Positions 50,832 to 59,697 of a stretch of DNA of 64,000 bases are shown in pieces (within the stretch, counting starts at the first letter, position 1; each line of letters begins with the position of its first letter). Location of the stretch: contig NZ_JAGGCS010000013.1 of the NCBI RefSeq assembly GCF_022884085.1, forward strand, positions 16,475 to 80,474. Reading direction: 5' to 3'. The notes under the pieces are model-generated. The model saw only the letters and a program-made list of their open reading frames with translations. It was not told the DNA's origin and made no database searches. A program made the translations under genes and the position numbers. Origin of the DNA: Paenirhizobium cremeum (GTDB lineage: Bacteria; Pseudomonadota; Alphaproteobacteria; Rhizobiales; Rhizobiaceae).

Positions 50832-52480
50832 TCTTCCTTTCTTCGCGCCTGGAAGCGTTCGCGGATACGGGCCGCGATCATCTTTTTGTCGAGTGTTTCT
50901 CCAAGCAGTTCATTGATGAAGGCGCGGTCACCGGCATTCATCGCGCCGATCGGCCGGCCGAGCTGGTCGGCGATGGCCCCACGGGCTGCGAGGCCATTTG
51001 GATAAGCGGTCTCTATTGCGGGTTCCGGAAACGGTGTCCGCCGTACACTCAGCCCAGCCGTGGTCGGGGGCAGCGAAGGCAATGGACGATCCCCGCCGGT
51101 GACCGCGGCGCGGGGGAGCCCAAGTTGGTCTGCCAGGCGCACCACCTTGTCGAGCCGCTCTTCGAGCTTGCTCTTCTGGTATTTGCGATAGCGAAAGAGG
51201 GGAACCGCCCCGCGCGAAGGTTGGAATGGACCGAAGCGCTTGCCCTCATGCTCGACGAACAGTTCCTGATCGAACAGGCCCCAGAGCAAGGTCACCGTTT
51301 CGCCGGCAAGTTCGGGCTCGACCTCATAGGATGCGCCTTCGACCGATACGGTCGCGTCTCCAGCAACCGTCCGTCGTTCCGGTTCGCGCGCAAAGGCGCA
51401 GAACCGCTCCCAGGAGCACATCGCCCGCACCCCGTCAGGAGGAAGATGCCGCAGCCAATCCTCGATGCGTGCATGAGACTCTGTGCGATGGTCGCCGTTA
51501 TTGTAGGTGACCAAGGCGCGCCTGAGCCAAAGGTTGGCTTCCTCTTCGTCCTTCGGCTTGTGGAAATGATAGAGGGTCTCGTGCACTTCCTTGATCGTGC
51601 GAAACGGCCGCTCGACCTTGCCTTTCGCTCGCGCCGGCGTGCGCCGCTCGCTGTCCGACGGGGGCATATGCGTGAGAACCCGGACACCAAGGCTACCCAT
51701 GACGGACTGGAAAACGCGCGAGCGGCTCACCGGCCCGTTATCCATATGGATGGTCGTTGGAATCCCCTGAAGCGGCAGTTCCGGTTCAGGCTTGGCGGCG
51801 AAGGCATTGTAGAGAAAGCGCAAGGCGGACTCCGCGTCCTCGCCGTAGACGGAGCGGTATTCCTGATAGCTCGCGCCGGAGCGATCATCGACCACGGAGA
51901 ACAGCATCAGCGTCGGCCGGCCGCGCCCTTCCTCGACCCAAAGCGGCGCTTCCACCTGCTTCAGGTCGGACGGGCTCATGTCGAAGTGCCAGAGTTCGTT
52001 GGAACGCCGCGCCTGGAATCGGACGGCAGCCACCGGGCGGGTGACGCGCGCATAATCCAGGCCGGAAACACGCAGCAGCCGATCGACCGTTGCGCGTTTC
52101 AAGATGCCGGGCGGTGCACGGACCAGGCCATCGGGCGTCACCACGCCGTCTTCCTCAAGCAGCTTGATGGCGCGCGCCGTGGAGATATGCCGCCCCTTCC
52201 GGTTCGCCGTTCTGATCTTCAGGGCCGCGATGATTTCGGCATAGGTTTCCATCTCCGGCTGCGGGGCGATCCGGGAGGTTCCGTGATCGGCGCGCCGTAC
52301 GGATTTCGGGCGGTTCAACTCCCGCAGCGCCCGATACAGGGTCCAGATCGAGATGCCGTAGGCATCGGCGGCACGAGCAACAATCTCGGTACGGCCTGGA
52401 TCACGGGGAGAAAGCAGCGACAATCGGCGTCGAAGATCGACAAGAGCCTCTCCGGGCGGCCGCTTTCTCCGCTCAGCCAT
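50828..52480 (-). CDS. DDE (rve/Mu-type) transposase
   Basis: 550 residues from ATG 52480, the family-like start. An N-terminal helix-turn-helix region precedes the integrase core: NELWHFDMSPSDLKQVE carries the first Asp, TTIHMDNGPVSRSRVF the second, and PARAKGKVERPFRT the Glu. The Mu-like C-terminal barrel and a tail that may bind the ATPase follow (LLGETLDKKMIAARIRERF). It overlaps the resolvase by eight bases and the ATPase by four, forming a three-gene operon. Confidence 0.9.
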   Translation of the reverse strand: MAERRKRPPGEALVDLRRRLSLLSPRDPGRTEIVARAADAYGISIWTLYRALRELNRPKSVRRADHGTSRIAPQPEMETYAEIIAALKIRTANRKGRHISTARAIKLLEEDGVVTPDGLVRAPPGILKRATVDRLLRVSGLDYARVTRPVAAVRFQARRSNELWHFDMSPSDLKQVEAPLWVEEGRGRPTLMLFSVVDDRSGASYQEYRSVYGEDAESALRFLYNAFAAKPEPELPLQGIPTTIHMDNGPVSRSRVFQSVMGSLGVRVLTHMPPSDSERRTPARAKGKVERPFRTIKEVHETLYHFHKPKDEEEANLWLRRALVTYNNGDHRTESHARIEDWLRHLPPDGVRAMCSWERFCAFAREPERRTVAGDATVSVEGASYEVEPELAGETVTLLWGLFDQELFVEHEGKRFGPFQPSRGAVPLFRYRKYQKSKLEERLDKVVRLADQLGLPRAAVTGGDRPLPSLPPTTAGLSVRRTPFPEPAIETAYPNGLAARGAIADQLGRPIGAMNAGDRAFINELLGETLDKKMIAARIRERFQARRKEE

Positions 52481-53069
52481 GGACGTCCTCGGATTCCACT
52501 GTTTTGGGAGAGCCACCCTTCTTGCCGATATGACGATAGAGGGTTGCAACAGAAACCCCCATGCGCTGCGCAATATTGCGTACCGGTATGCTGCCTTCCT
52601 TCATCAGGGCGCGCGCCGCGGCAATATCGCCCGGGCGCATCGCGGGCGGGCGGCCACCCTTGCGGCCACGTTGCCGCGCCTCGACCAGTCCAGCCGTCGT
52701 GCGTTCGCGGATCAGAGCACGTTCGAACTGGGCGATCGCACCGAAGACATGGAAGGTCAGCATGCCGCCCGGCGTCGTCGTATCAATGCTCTCGGTCAAG
52801 GACACGAGCCCGATCTTCGCGCGCTCCAACTCTTCCGCCGTCGCGATGAGCTTCTTTAGCGATCGCGCCAACCGATCGAGTTTCCAGACAACGAGCGTGT
52901 CACCAGTGCGAAGCACGTCGGAGAGAATTCGGCCCAATTCCGGGCGGTCATCGCGAGCGCCTGACCCGCGCTCGGTAAACACCTTCTCGCAACCGGCGCG
53001 TCTCAGCGCCTCAAGCTGAAGCTCCGGATTTTGATCGATCGTGCTGACCCTGGCGTACCCGACCCGCAT
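52473..53069 (-). CDS. Serine resolvase of the transposon
   Basis: 198 residues from ATG 53069 (MRVGYARVST); ATG 53075 adds two residues and is possible. The serine recombinase domain has the catalytic Ser in RVSTIDQN, VVWKLDRLARSL and FGAIAQFERALIRERT. The C-terminal helix-turn-helix is IAQRMGVSVATLYRHI. It would resolve cointegrates from replicative transposition. It is the first gene of the module and unlike the resolvase at 483. Confidence 0.93.
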   Translation of the reverse strand: MRVGYARVSTIDQNPELQLEALRRAGCEKVFTERGSGARDDRPELGRILSDVLRTGDTLVVWKLDRLARSLKKLIATAEELERAKIGLVSLTESIDTTTPGGMLTFHVFGAIAQFERALIRERTTAGLVEARQRGRKGGRPPAMRPGDIAAARALMKEGSIPVRNIAQRMGVSVATLYRHIGKKGGSPKTVESEDVHG

Positions 53070-53186
53070 AGCCATCCAAATGTTCTTGAAAGTCGTTGGA
53101 CAGTAACCGGTGTTCTGCCCCCACATTGGCAGCCGCTGCCTGATCTGTGATCGACATTCCATGGATGAGCGACAAGGAGTTTCTCC

Positions 53187-53576
53187 ATGGAGTCTACGGT
53201 GGAGGTTTTCACAACGCGACGGAGCAGGCGCGAGGCGCATCGCCAATGGCCTGACGAGGTCAAGGCACGGATCGTTTCGGAGAGTTTGAGACCAGGCGTA
53301 ACGGTGAATGAAGTGGCTGAACGCTACGGGCTGAAGGCCAACCACCTGTCATCGTGGCGGACGTTAGCGCGGCAGGGCAAGCTGGTGCTGCCAGAGCCGG
53401 ACGACGCGGTCGAGTTTGCGGCCATCGTTGTTGATGCTCCATCGCCGGAGCCGCAGCCCGCCAAGGTCGCTTCCCGCGTCGAGATCGTCGTGGGTCCAGT
53501 TACAATCTTTCTTGAGGAAGGCGCGTCAGCGTCACGGATCGCTGCCATCGCCCGCGCCCTGGCGGCGACGACATGA
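53187..53576 (+). CDS. tnpA: IS66 accessory protein TnpA (OrfA)
   Basis: This 129-residue protein has a helix-turn-helix (WPDEVKARIVSESLRPGVTVNEVAERYGLKANHLSSWRTL) typical of IS66 OrfA, followed by a short Pro-rich linker and EIVVGPVTIFLEEGASASRIAAIARAL. It overlaps tnpB by four bases (ATGA). Confidence 0.92.
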   Translation: MESTVEVFTTRRSRREAHRQWPDEVKARIVSESLRPGVTVNEVAERYGLKANHLSSWRTLARQGKLVLPEPDDAVEFAAIVVDAPSPEPQPAKVASRVEIVVGPVTIFLEEGASASRIAAIARALAATT

Positions 53577-53926
53577 TCTTTCCGTCGAACCGGGTGCGGA
53601 TCATGGTGGCGACCAAACCTGTCGACTTCCGCAAGGGTCATGACGGTTTGGCGGCTTTGGTGAAGAACGAGCTGCACAAGGACCCGTTCACCGGAACGGT
53701 CTTCGTGTTCCGGTCTCGCAAGGCGGACCGCTTGAAGCTGATCTACTGGGATGGCTCCGGAATCGTCATGGCCTACAAACGGCTTGAAGAGCACACATTC
53801 ACTTGGCCTGGCATCAAGGATGGATTGATGTCACTGACCCACGCTCAGTTCGAAGCTTTGTTCGCAGGCCTTGATTGGCGGCGGGTTCATGCTGTCCAGA
53901 CGAGAACTCCAGAGGCCATCGAATAG
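53573..53926 (+). CDS. tnpB: IS66 accessory protein TnpB
   Basis: This 117-residue IS66 Orf2 protein shows VMVATKPVDFRKGHDGLAALV-type sequence, then PFTGTVFVFRSRKADRLKLIYWDGSGIVMAYKRLEEHTFTWP. It is intact and full length, with the usual overlap with tnpA and a 69-base gap to tnpC. Confidence 0.93.
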   Translation: MIFPSNRVRIMVATKPVDFRKGHDGLAALVKNELHKDPFTGTVFVFRSRKADRLKLIYWDGSGIVMAYKRLEEHTFTWPGIKDGLMSLTHAQFEALFAGLDWRRVHAVQTRTPEAIE

Positions 53927-53995
53927 CTGCGGCACGATGACTCAGCACGGCAGATTTCGAGGGCAAATCGGCTCCAGATTTGGTAGTTTCCAGCC

Positions 53996-55582
53996 ATGCT
54001 TGATGCCGCCGACCTTCCCGATGATATTGCCGCCCTGAAGGCGATGCTGATCGCGGGGCAGGCACGCGAGGCGGCCAAGGATGTCGCGATAGCCAGCAAG
54101 GACGAACATATCGTCCGCAAGAATGAGCGGATCGAACGGCTTGAGAAGCTCGTGGCCGCATTCAAGCAGGCAGCCTTCGGACGCAAGTCCGAGAAGACCG
54201 ATCCTGACCAATTCGACCTGGCGCTGGAAGACCTGGAGACGGCCATGGCTGTCATCCATGCCGAGGATGAGGCGGACGTTTCTGCTGGAAACCGGATTGC
54301 CAAGCCACGCGCTACCAATCGCGGTTCCCTTCCAAAGCATCTTCCCCGTGTCGAAGAGGTCATTGAGCCGGAAAGCCTCATCTGCGCCTGCGGCGGTTGC
54401 CTCCATTGCATTGGCGAGGATGTCTCCGAACGGCTGGACATGGTCCCGGCGCGGTTCCGCGTCATCGTCACTCGTCGCCCCAAATATGCTTGCCGCGCCT
54501 GCACTGACGGTGTCGTTCAAGCTCCGGCTCCAGCACGGCTGATCCAGGCAGGGCTGCCGACGGAAGCGACCGTCGCGCATGTTCTGGTCTCCAAGTATGC
54601 CGATCACCTTCCGCTCTATCGGCAGGCACAGATCATGAGCCGCCAGGGCATCGATCTCGACCGATCAACGCTGGCCGATTGGGTAGGTCGGGCAGCCTAC
54701 GAACTGCGGCCCGTCTTCGATGCGCTGATCGCCGATCTGAAGCGCTCGACCAAGCTGTTCATGGACGAGACCCGCGCTCCGGTTCTCGATCCCGGCTCCC
54801 GCAAAACCAAGACCGGATACTTCTGGGCACTGGCGCGTGATGATCGCCCATGGGGCGGCGGTGCTCCGCCAGGGGTCGCCTTTTCCTACGCGCCTGGTCG
54901 CGGTGGCATTCACGCCGAACGGATATTGCAGGGTTTCTCAGGCATCCTGCAGGTGGATGGCTATGCCGGATACAACAGGCTGATCGCACCCGAGCGTGTT
55001 GGTCCAGACATTCAGCTCGCCTATTGCTGGGCGCATACCAGGCGCAAGCTGGTGGAGATCACCCGCAACGGGTCAGCACCGATTGCCGAGGATGGCGTCA
55101 AGCGGATCGGCGAGCTGTATCGTATTGAAGCCGAACTGCGCGGCCTTGATCCCGAGGCTCGTCTCGCTGGACGGCAAGAGCGATCAGCGCCACTCGTCGC
55201 AAACCTGCATAGCTGGCTCGTCCATCACCGCGCCCGCGTGGCAACGAAGTCGCCGCTCGGCGAGGCACTGGCCTACAATGCCAAATACTGGGATGGCCTG
55301 CAGCTATTCCTGATCGACGGACGCGTCGAGATCGACAACAACACCGTCGAGCGGACCATCCGGCCGATAGCGCTCAATCGGAAGAACGCGCTCTTCGCAG
55401 GTCACGACGCTGGGGCAGAGAACTGGGCGATCATCGCTTCGCTGATTGAGACCTGCAAGCTCAATGCCGTCGATCCTCTGGCCTATTTGACCGTAACGCT
55501 CACCGCCATCGTCAACGGTCACAGGCAGAGTTGCATTGATGAGCTTTTGCCGTGGAATTATTTGGAACGAACAAACGGCTGA
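53996..55582 (+). CDS. tnpC: IS66-family DDE transposase TnpC
   Basis: This 528-residue protein opens with a helical zipper (LPDDIAALKAMLIAGQAREAAKDVA). A zinc-finger-like Cys segment (CACGGCLHCIGEDVSERLDMVPARFRVI) and the DDE core follow: KLFMDETRAPVLDPG, LQVDGYAGYNRLI and EIDNNTVERTIRPIALNRKNALFAG. No frameshift is seen. It lies inside the composite transposon between the transposition module and the cargo. Confidence 0.94.
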   Translation: MLDAADLPDDIAALKAMLIAGQAREAAKDVAIASKDEHIVRKNERIERLEKLVAAFKQAAFGRKSEKTDPDQFDLALEDLETAMAVIHAEDEADVSAGNRIAKPRATNRGSLPKHLPRVEEVIEPESLICACGGCLHCIGEDVSERLDMVPARFRVIVTRRPKYACRACTDGVVQAPAPARLIQAGLPTEATVAHVLVSKYADHLPLYRQAQIMSRQGIDLDRSTLADWVGRAAYELRPVFDALIADLKRSTKLFMDETRAPVLDPGSRKTKTGYFWALARDDRPWGGGAPPGVAFSYAPGRGGIHAERILQGFSGILQVDGYAGYNRLIAPERVGPDIQLAYCWAHTRRKLVEITRNGSAPIAEDGVKRIGELYRIEAELRGLDPEARLAGRQERSAPLVANLHSWLVHHRARVATKSPLGEALAYNAKYWDGLQLFLIDGRVEIDNNTVERTIRPIALNRKNALFAGHDAGAENWAIIASLIETCKLNAVDPLAYLTVTLTAIVNGHRQSCIDELLPWNYLERTNG

Positions 55583-55734
55583 GGTCTGCTGTTGGCCCAA
55601 ACCGGTCATTCCAGAACCGAGCTACACATGTCTGAGATGGGGTGGGAACGGGACGGGCAGGTTTCGGGCGACCACGCCGGGAAAGCTGCCGGTCCGCCAA
55701 TGTCAGAACTGGAGCGGGACGAGGAATGCGCAAC

Positions 55735-56226
55735 TCACTCCTTGTCCCCACTCAGTTCCTTCAGCCAACCCATGACTTCATGGGCAACCTGTCTGACCCG
55801 AGTCACCGACAGCCCCGCATCGATCATGCAAAAGAAAAGCATCCGTCGCCGATCTTCTTGGTGCCGCGAAAGTGGAAAGGATGTCGCCACCTCAAGGAGT
55901 TCTAGGTGTTCATGCGCGATCCGGGTGACCCAAAATGCTTCCATCATCGGCGCAAGAAGATCAGCATTTTCGAGCCAGGACTTTCCACCAAAGAAATCCT
56001 GAACAACGCGCTGCCCGGCACCCAAACAATCGTATTGCACGCAGCCTCGGAAGCCCACGTCCGCTAGGTTGGAGTGTATCCTGCATCGACCGCACGCGTT
56101 CAGATTCGGGCAGGGCGACCCCGCTTCTTTGTCGATCGCGAACAGATCGGAACGGTCAAAGGCCAAACCGACGCAGCACAGTGCTGCGCAGCGCTCGCAA
56201 TCGGAGCGCAAAGAAATGACGTTCAT
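55735..56226 (-). CDS. Cysteine-rich protein with CxxC/CC cluster
   Basis: 163 residues from ATG 56226 (MNVISLRSDCERCAALCC). Nine or more cysteines cluster in the first 80 residues (DCERCAALCCVGLAFD, PCPNLNACGRCRIHSNL, GFRGCVQYDCLGAGQRV), similar to the N-terminal domain of some pentapeptide-repeat proteins. Metal or Fe-S binding is likely. The C-terminal half is helical, with no pentapeptide repeats. It is transposon cargo with no evident tie to phosphite. Confidence 0.75.
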   Translation of the reverse strand: MNVISLRSDCERCAALCCVGLAFDRSDLFAIDKEAGSPCPNLNACGRCRIHSNLADVGFRGCVQYDCLGAGQRVVQDFFGGKSWLENADLLAPMMEAFWVTRIAHEHLELLEVATSFPLSRHQEDRRRMLFFCMIDAGLSVTRVRQVAHEVMGWLKELSGDKE

Positions 56227-56262
56227 CTTGGGAACTCCCGCGCAGCGCGCGTCCCATCCCAA

Positions 56263-56700
56263 CGATGGTACGGCCAGTGCTGCTTGGGAAAAATTCCGTC
56301 GGCCTCACGCAGAGACCGACAAGAGCTTCTGTTTACCGCGCGGGACTAACCTTAGCAACTCTAGATTTTCGGGACGTCCGCTTTTCGGGACAGTCAGGTT
56401 TGGCCCCTAATGACCACAATGGGGTCGATACAAGCCCTTCATCAACGCGTGCGCCTACGTCCGGTTTTGGCGCATTCTCGCCATCAATGTCGTAGCGGCA
56501 TTTTTCGGAAAGCCCAATCAAGATTGGTCAATGTGCGAGGAAAACACCGCTTACGTTGGACACATAGCATTTTGCGACAACCGTTTCTATAACAGTTTTG
56601 AGAAGATTCCATCGCGCCATTCAAGGGGCGTGACGGCATGCGCTATGGCATGCTCAAAAACCCTCGTTTATGACAAACGATCCATGGAAACCAACTATGT
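56263..56700. other. Non-coding or decayed stretch inside the transposon
   Basis: No protein-like frame is seen. The sequence is more AT-rich than nearby genes and may hold decayed insertion sequence DNA leading into the IS630 remnant. Confidence 0.4.
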
Positions 56701-56724
56701 GTCTGACGGCCGAATATTCGCGAC

Positions 56725-56904
56725 ATGGAGCAGGGAACCTTACGCATCGAAAATCGGGCGGTCCCCGATCTTGTCCCCCTTGTATGGGATACTCCGGGAA
56801 TTGAGGCGGCGATACCAAAGGATGCGGTCGGCCAGGCCGTTACCATGTTCGAGCCGCAGGAATGCGCCAACTACTTCAAATCTTGCGGATATGACCCCGA
56901 GTAA
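56725..56904 (+). pseudogene. IS630-type transposase C-terminal remnant
   Basis: A short frame ends MFEPQECANYFKSCGYDPE at a TAA (56902-56904). The ECANYFxxxGY pattern is typical of the last residues of IS630 transposases. The upstream part (WDTPGIEAAIPKDAVG) is less clear and an in-frame stop lies before it. Its end overlaps the 3' end of the LysR gene, placing it at the cargo boundary. Confidence 0.55.
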
Positions 56905-57796
56905 TGTGGACGTGCTCTAGGTCACCCAGAGGGGCGCTCGCATCGAGTATAACCTTAAGCGCGATTGCTTCCGGTGAACCATCCTCCATATGTACGGGAT
57001 GTACAGCCCACACAGACTTTTCGAGAACCACATTCTCAACAGAAACCTCATAAAGCCTACCCGACGCGAGCTCATCGAGGACAGTGCTCCTCATCACGAT
57101 CGAAATGCCGAGACCAGCTCGAACTGCATGCTTCACAGCCTCAGTGCTCCCGACATTGAATGAGATTGGGAATTGCTCTGCCGCTTGGCCGAAGGCCTCG
57201 CGGAGCACGGATCCGGTACCGGTTCCACGTTCTCCGCCAATGAGGGACTCTTGAAATAACTCTGCCGCTTCAATTGTTTTTCGCGTCCTCCAATTATGCT
57301 GTGGGGATACGATTATTACCAGCTTTTCCTTCCGCCAAAGGCGGGCTTGATATCCTTTTCGATCGTCCCACCATTCGGTAAAGGCTAGATCAATCTCCTT
57401 CCTCAAGAGCTTTTCGATGATTTCAGGATTTGAGGCAACGGCCACCTCAGGTGGCCGGCCTTGAGCATCCTGTAAACGCTTCAAGTGGACTGGCAAAATA
57501 TAGGTACCGATGTTAGTACTGGCACCCAACGTAATCCGGCCGCTGTGCAGGCGGTCCAGAGATCTCTTCGTGACGGTCAAAAGGCTGCGTGCGAATGGCA
57601 AGAATACGAGCCCTTGCCGAGTCGGCACACACTTGTCCTTCCTCCTCTCGACCAGCCGCACCCCTAGTATATCCTCCAATCGTTTCACATTATGTGAGAC
57701 AGTCGGTTGGGATATCTGAAGCCGTCGCGACGCCTCGTGAAAGCTGCCAGTTTCGATTACCTCTATGAATGCTGCGACATGCGAAAGGCTAAACAT
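56876..57796 (-). CDS. ptxE: LysR-family regulator of the phosphite operon
   Basis: This 306-residue protein has an N-terminal winged helix-turn-helix (LSHVAAFIEVIETGSFHEASRRLQISQPTVSHNVKRLEDILGVRLVER) and a C-terminal LysR substrate domain (ITLGASTNIGTYILPVHLKRLQ). The gene lies 12 bases after the phosphite dehydrogenase gene on the same strand, as ptxE follows ptxD in Pseudomonas stutzeri. Its target and effector are inferred from this position. The C-terminal codons overlap an antisense IS630 remnant but the frame is intact. Confidence 0.85.
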   Translation of the reverse strand: MFSLSHVAAFIEVIETGSFHEASRRLQISQPTVSHNVKRLEDILGVRLVERRKDKCVPTRQGLVFLPFARSLLTVTKRSLDRLHSGRITLGASTNIGTYILPVHLKRLQDAQGRPPEVAVASNPEIIEKLLRKEIDLAFTEWWDDRKGYQARLWRKEKLVIIVSPQHNWRTRKTIEAAELFQESLIGGERGTGTGSVLREAFGQAAEQFPISFNVGSTEAVKHAVRAGLGISIVMRSTVLDELASGRLYEVSVENVVLEKSVWAVHPVHMEDGSPEAIALKVILDASAPLGDLEHVHITRGHIRKI

Positions 57797-57808
57797 TACT
57801 TTCTCTAA

Positions 57809-58807
57809 TCAAGGAATTAGTTGAACCTCGTTAATTGCCGCACGAGGTCTTCGGCCTTGGACAAAATCTATAATGTTGTCAGCAGCCTCGTGCTCGATAG
57901 CCAAACGCGACTTCGCCACTGCTGAGCCTATGTGGGGTGTCAAGATCGAATCATGTTCGCGATTGAGGAGACCCCCGTGGACCTTGTCAGGCCGGTCGGG
58001 TCTGGCCCAGTCCTCCATCTCATAAACATCAGCGGCGTAGCCTCCCAAGCGCCCCGCCTGCAATGCAGCGACAACAGCCTCTTCATCAACCACGCTTCCG
58101 CGTGCAGGATTAATAAGAAGTGCTCCTTTGGGCATTTTGGCGAGTTGTTCAGCGCCGAGGAGATGCTTCGTTTCGGCCGAAAGCGGGAGTGCACACACAA
58201 GAAAGGTAGACGACGAGATCAACTGGTCAAATTCAAGAGGCTTTACGTTCAGTCTGATCTCATCGGCTTTGTCCAGGGATTGACGATCCCAGTACGACAC
58301 AATGGCGCCGAAGGTACTTAGGCGCTGTGCTATAGCTTTTCCGATCGCTCCCATCCCTAAAATGCCGATTGCTGTGCCCTGCAGCCCAAGGCCGTAAAAC
58401 CGAGGGCGCCAACCTTTGTAATCCCTCCTGACGCTCTTGTCGCCTGGCAGAATGTGCCGCCCAAGAGCAATCATCAGACCGATTGTAAGTTCGGCTGTCG
58501 GGTCAGTGAGAAGATCGGACACTATCGTGACGTGGACTCCACGCTGCGTGCAGGCTTCGATGTCGAAGTTATCGAAGCCTTTCAGCGCACATGCCACAAG
58601 TTGAAGATCGGGAGCGTGCGCGAGTACAGACGCGTCGATCATGTCCGGCATGAACGCCATCATCGCCTTGGCGTCGCTCAATTCTGCGAGCAGTTTCTCG
58701 CGGGGCCATGTATCATCAGTATCGTTGCAAACTAAACGAGCGTGGGGAGATAGCTTTGAGATAATCTCCTCGTGGACGCGATGGGTGATTACTACCTTTG
58801 GGAGCAT
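57809..58807 (-). CDS. ptxD: Phosphite dehydrogenase
   Basis: This 332-residue D-2-hydroxyacid dehydrogenase-fold enzyme oxidises phosphite to phosphate with NAD. It matches P. stutzeri PtxD at positions recalled as functional: Met53, Lys76 in CALKGFDNFD, Arg236 in LINPARGSVVDE, Glu265 in YEMEDWARPDRP and His292 in LTPHIGSAV. Trp133 and Tyr138 (YKGWRPRFYG) are also kept. The nucleotide motif is GILGMGAIG at 148-156. The start MLPKVVITHRVHEEI matches the family exactly. It is the fourth gene of the ptx operon, 13 bases after ptxC, and its own enzyme product would feed phosphate metabolism. Confidence 0.95.
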   Translation of the reverse strand: MLPKVVITHRVHEEIISKLSPHARLVCNDTDDTWPREKLLAELSDAKAMMAFMPDMIDASVLAHAPDLQLVACALKGFDNFDIEACTQRGVHVTIVSDLLTDPTAELTIGLMIALGRHILPGDKSVRRDYKGWRPRFYGLGLQGTAIGILGMGAIGKAIAQRLSTFGAIVSYWDRQSLDKADEIRLNVKPLEFDQLISSSTFLVCALPLSAETKHLLGAEQLAKMPKGALLINPARGSVVDEEAVVAALQAGRLGGYAADVYEMEDWARPDRPDKVHGGLLNREHDSILTPHIGSAVAKSRLAIEHEAADNIIDFVQGRRPRAAINEVQLIP

Positions 58808-58820
58808 TTAATTTATCCTT

Positions 58821-59630
58821 CTATTGCAGCTGGCGGCGGAGGAGAGCGCCGACCTGGTCAACGATGGTGACCATCAGAAGGACAACGAGCATGATCGCAA
58901 GAACCTCCTGATAATTCATGATCCGGAGGGATGTCATCAACTCGAAACCGATACCACCAGCTCCCACAGTGCCCAGGATTGTCGAGGCGCGGAAGTTGTA
59001 CTCCCACCGATAGATGGTCACATCGGCCAATTGCGGTAGAACTTGTGGCAAGATCGCCCGCGTCACGATCTGGAACGGCGACGCACCAGCTGCGCGTGCG
59101 GCTTCTATAGGCGCATTATCGCAATGCTCGATCGCCTCCGCAAAGAACTTGCCCACCATGCCAACCGAGTGAAGACCAAGAGCCAGCACGCCTGGGAGCG
59201 CTCCAAATCCCACTGCCGCCACGAAGACGATGCCCATAATCAGCTCCGGGATCGACCGTAGACCATTCAACAATCCACGCGAGATCATATAGATGACAGC
59301 GTTGGGTGCTGTTTTCCCTGAGGCGAAAAAGCCAACTGGAAGTGATATCAGTACCGCGATCGCAGTCCCAGCTATACTCATCGCCAGAGTGTCGATGAGA
59401 GGGCTGATCCACTCCAAGCCTCGGTTGAAATCCGGGGGAAACATTTCCGTACCGAGCTGCCAGAGCGCAGGAAACCCAGATCCCAGACGCTCCAGATCAA
59501 GAAGACCGGAGTGATAACTGCTAACAATGATCACACACGCAATTGCCAACGCGATCACGCCAGCTCTGGTCCAAGCTTTGTTTTGATGTTGAAGGATAGA
59601 GTCGTAGTCGGCCGACGGCTGTGTCATCAC
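58821..59630 (-). CDS. ptxC: Phosphite/phosphonate ABC transporter permease
   Basis: This 269-residue inner-membrane protein of the PhnE family has an N-terminal helix (AGVIALAIACVIIVSSYHSGLL) and at least four more. The permease EAA loop lies around residues 165-190 (HCDNAPIEAARAAGASPFQIV). The C-terminal helix is EVLAIMLVVLLMVTIVDQVGALL. It lies between the binding protein and ptxD genes. Substrate specificity is assigned from the operon. Confidence 0.9.
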   Translation of the reverse strand: MMTQPSADYDSILQHQNKAWTRAGVIALAIACVIIVSSYHSGLLDLERLGSGFPALWQLGTEMFPPDFNRGLEWISPLIDTLAMSIAGTAIAVLISLPVGFFASGKTAPNAVIYMISRGLLNGLRSIPELIMGIVFVAAVGFGALPGVLALGLHSVGMVGKFFAEAIEHCDNAPIEAARAAGASPFQIVTRAILPQVLPQLADVTIYRWEYNFRASTILGTVGAGGIGFELMTSLRIMNYQEVLAIMLVVLLMVTIVDQVGALLRRQLQ

Positions 59631-59697
59631 ATATCCTGGAAGAAAGGACGCAGGCCAGCGCCTGCGTCGAAAGGTGAGAAACTGTCTCGAACGCGCC

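Larger units (their letters stand above)
53103..55625 (+). mobile_element. Second IS66-family element (about 2.5 kb)
   Basis: Ends are assigned from GTAACCGGTGTTCTG at 53103 and the complement GTAGCTCGGTTCTGG ending at 55625, which form imperfect inverted repeats. All three IS66 genes are intact. No 8-bp duplication flanks it (GTTGGACA on the left, ACATGTCT on the right), so adjacent DNA was probably deleted or recombined after insertion. It is a different subgroup from the element at 12419. Confidence 0.75.

Noticed and set aside
51125..52849. 574-residue open frame on the plus strand opposite the DDE transposase and resolvase
   Set aside because: It is antisense to genes with clear family motifs, and its own translation has an Arg/Gly/His-rich composition and no domain.
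53060..53145. Inner end of the transposition module at TTGGCAGCCGCT (about 53127)
   Set aside because: It resembles the outer end TTGGCAAGCCGCTACA with a gap, but the match is short and lies inside the assigned IS66 end.
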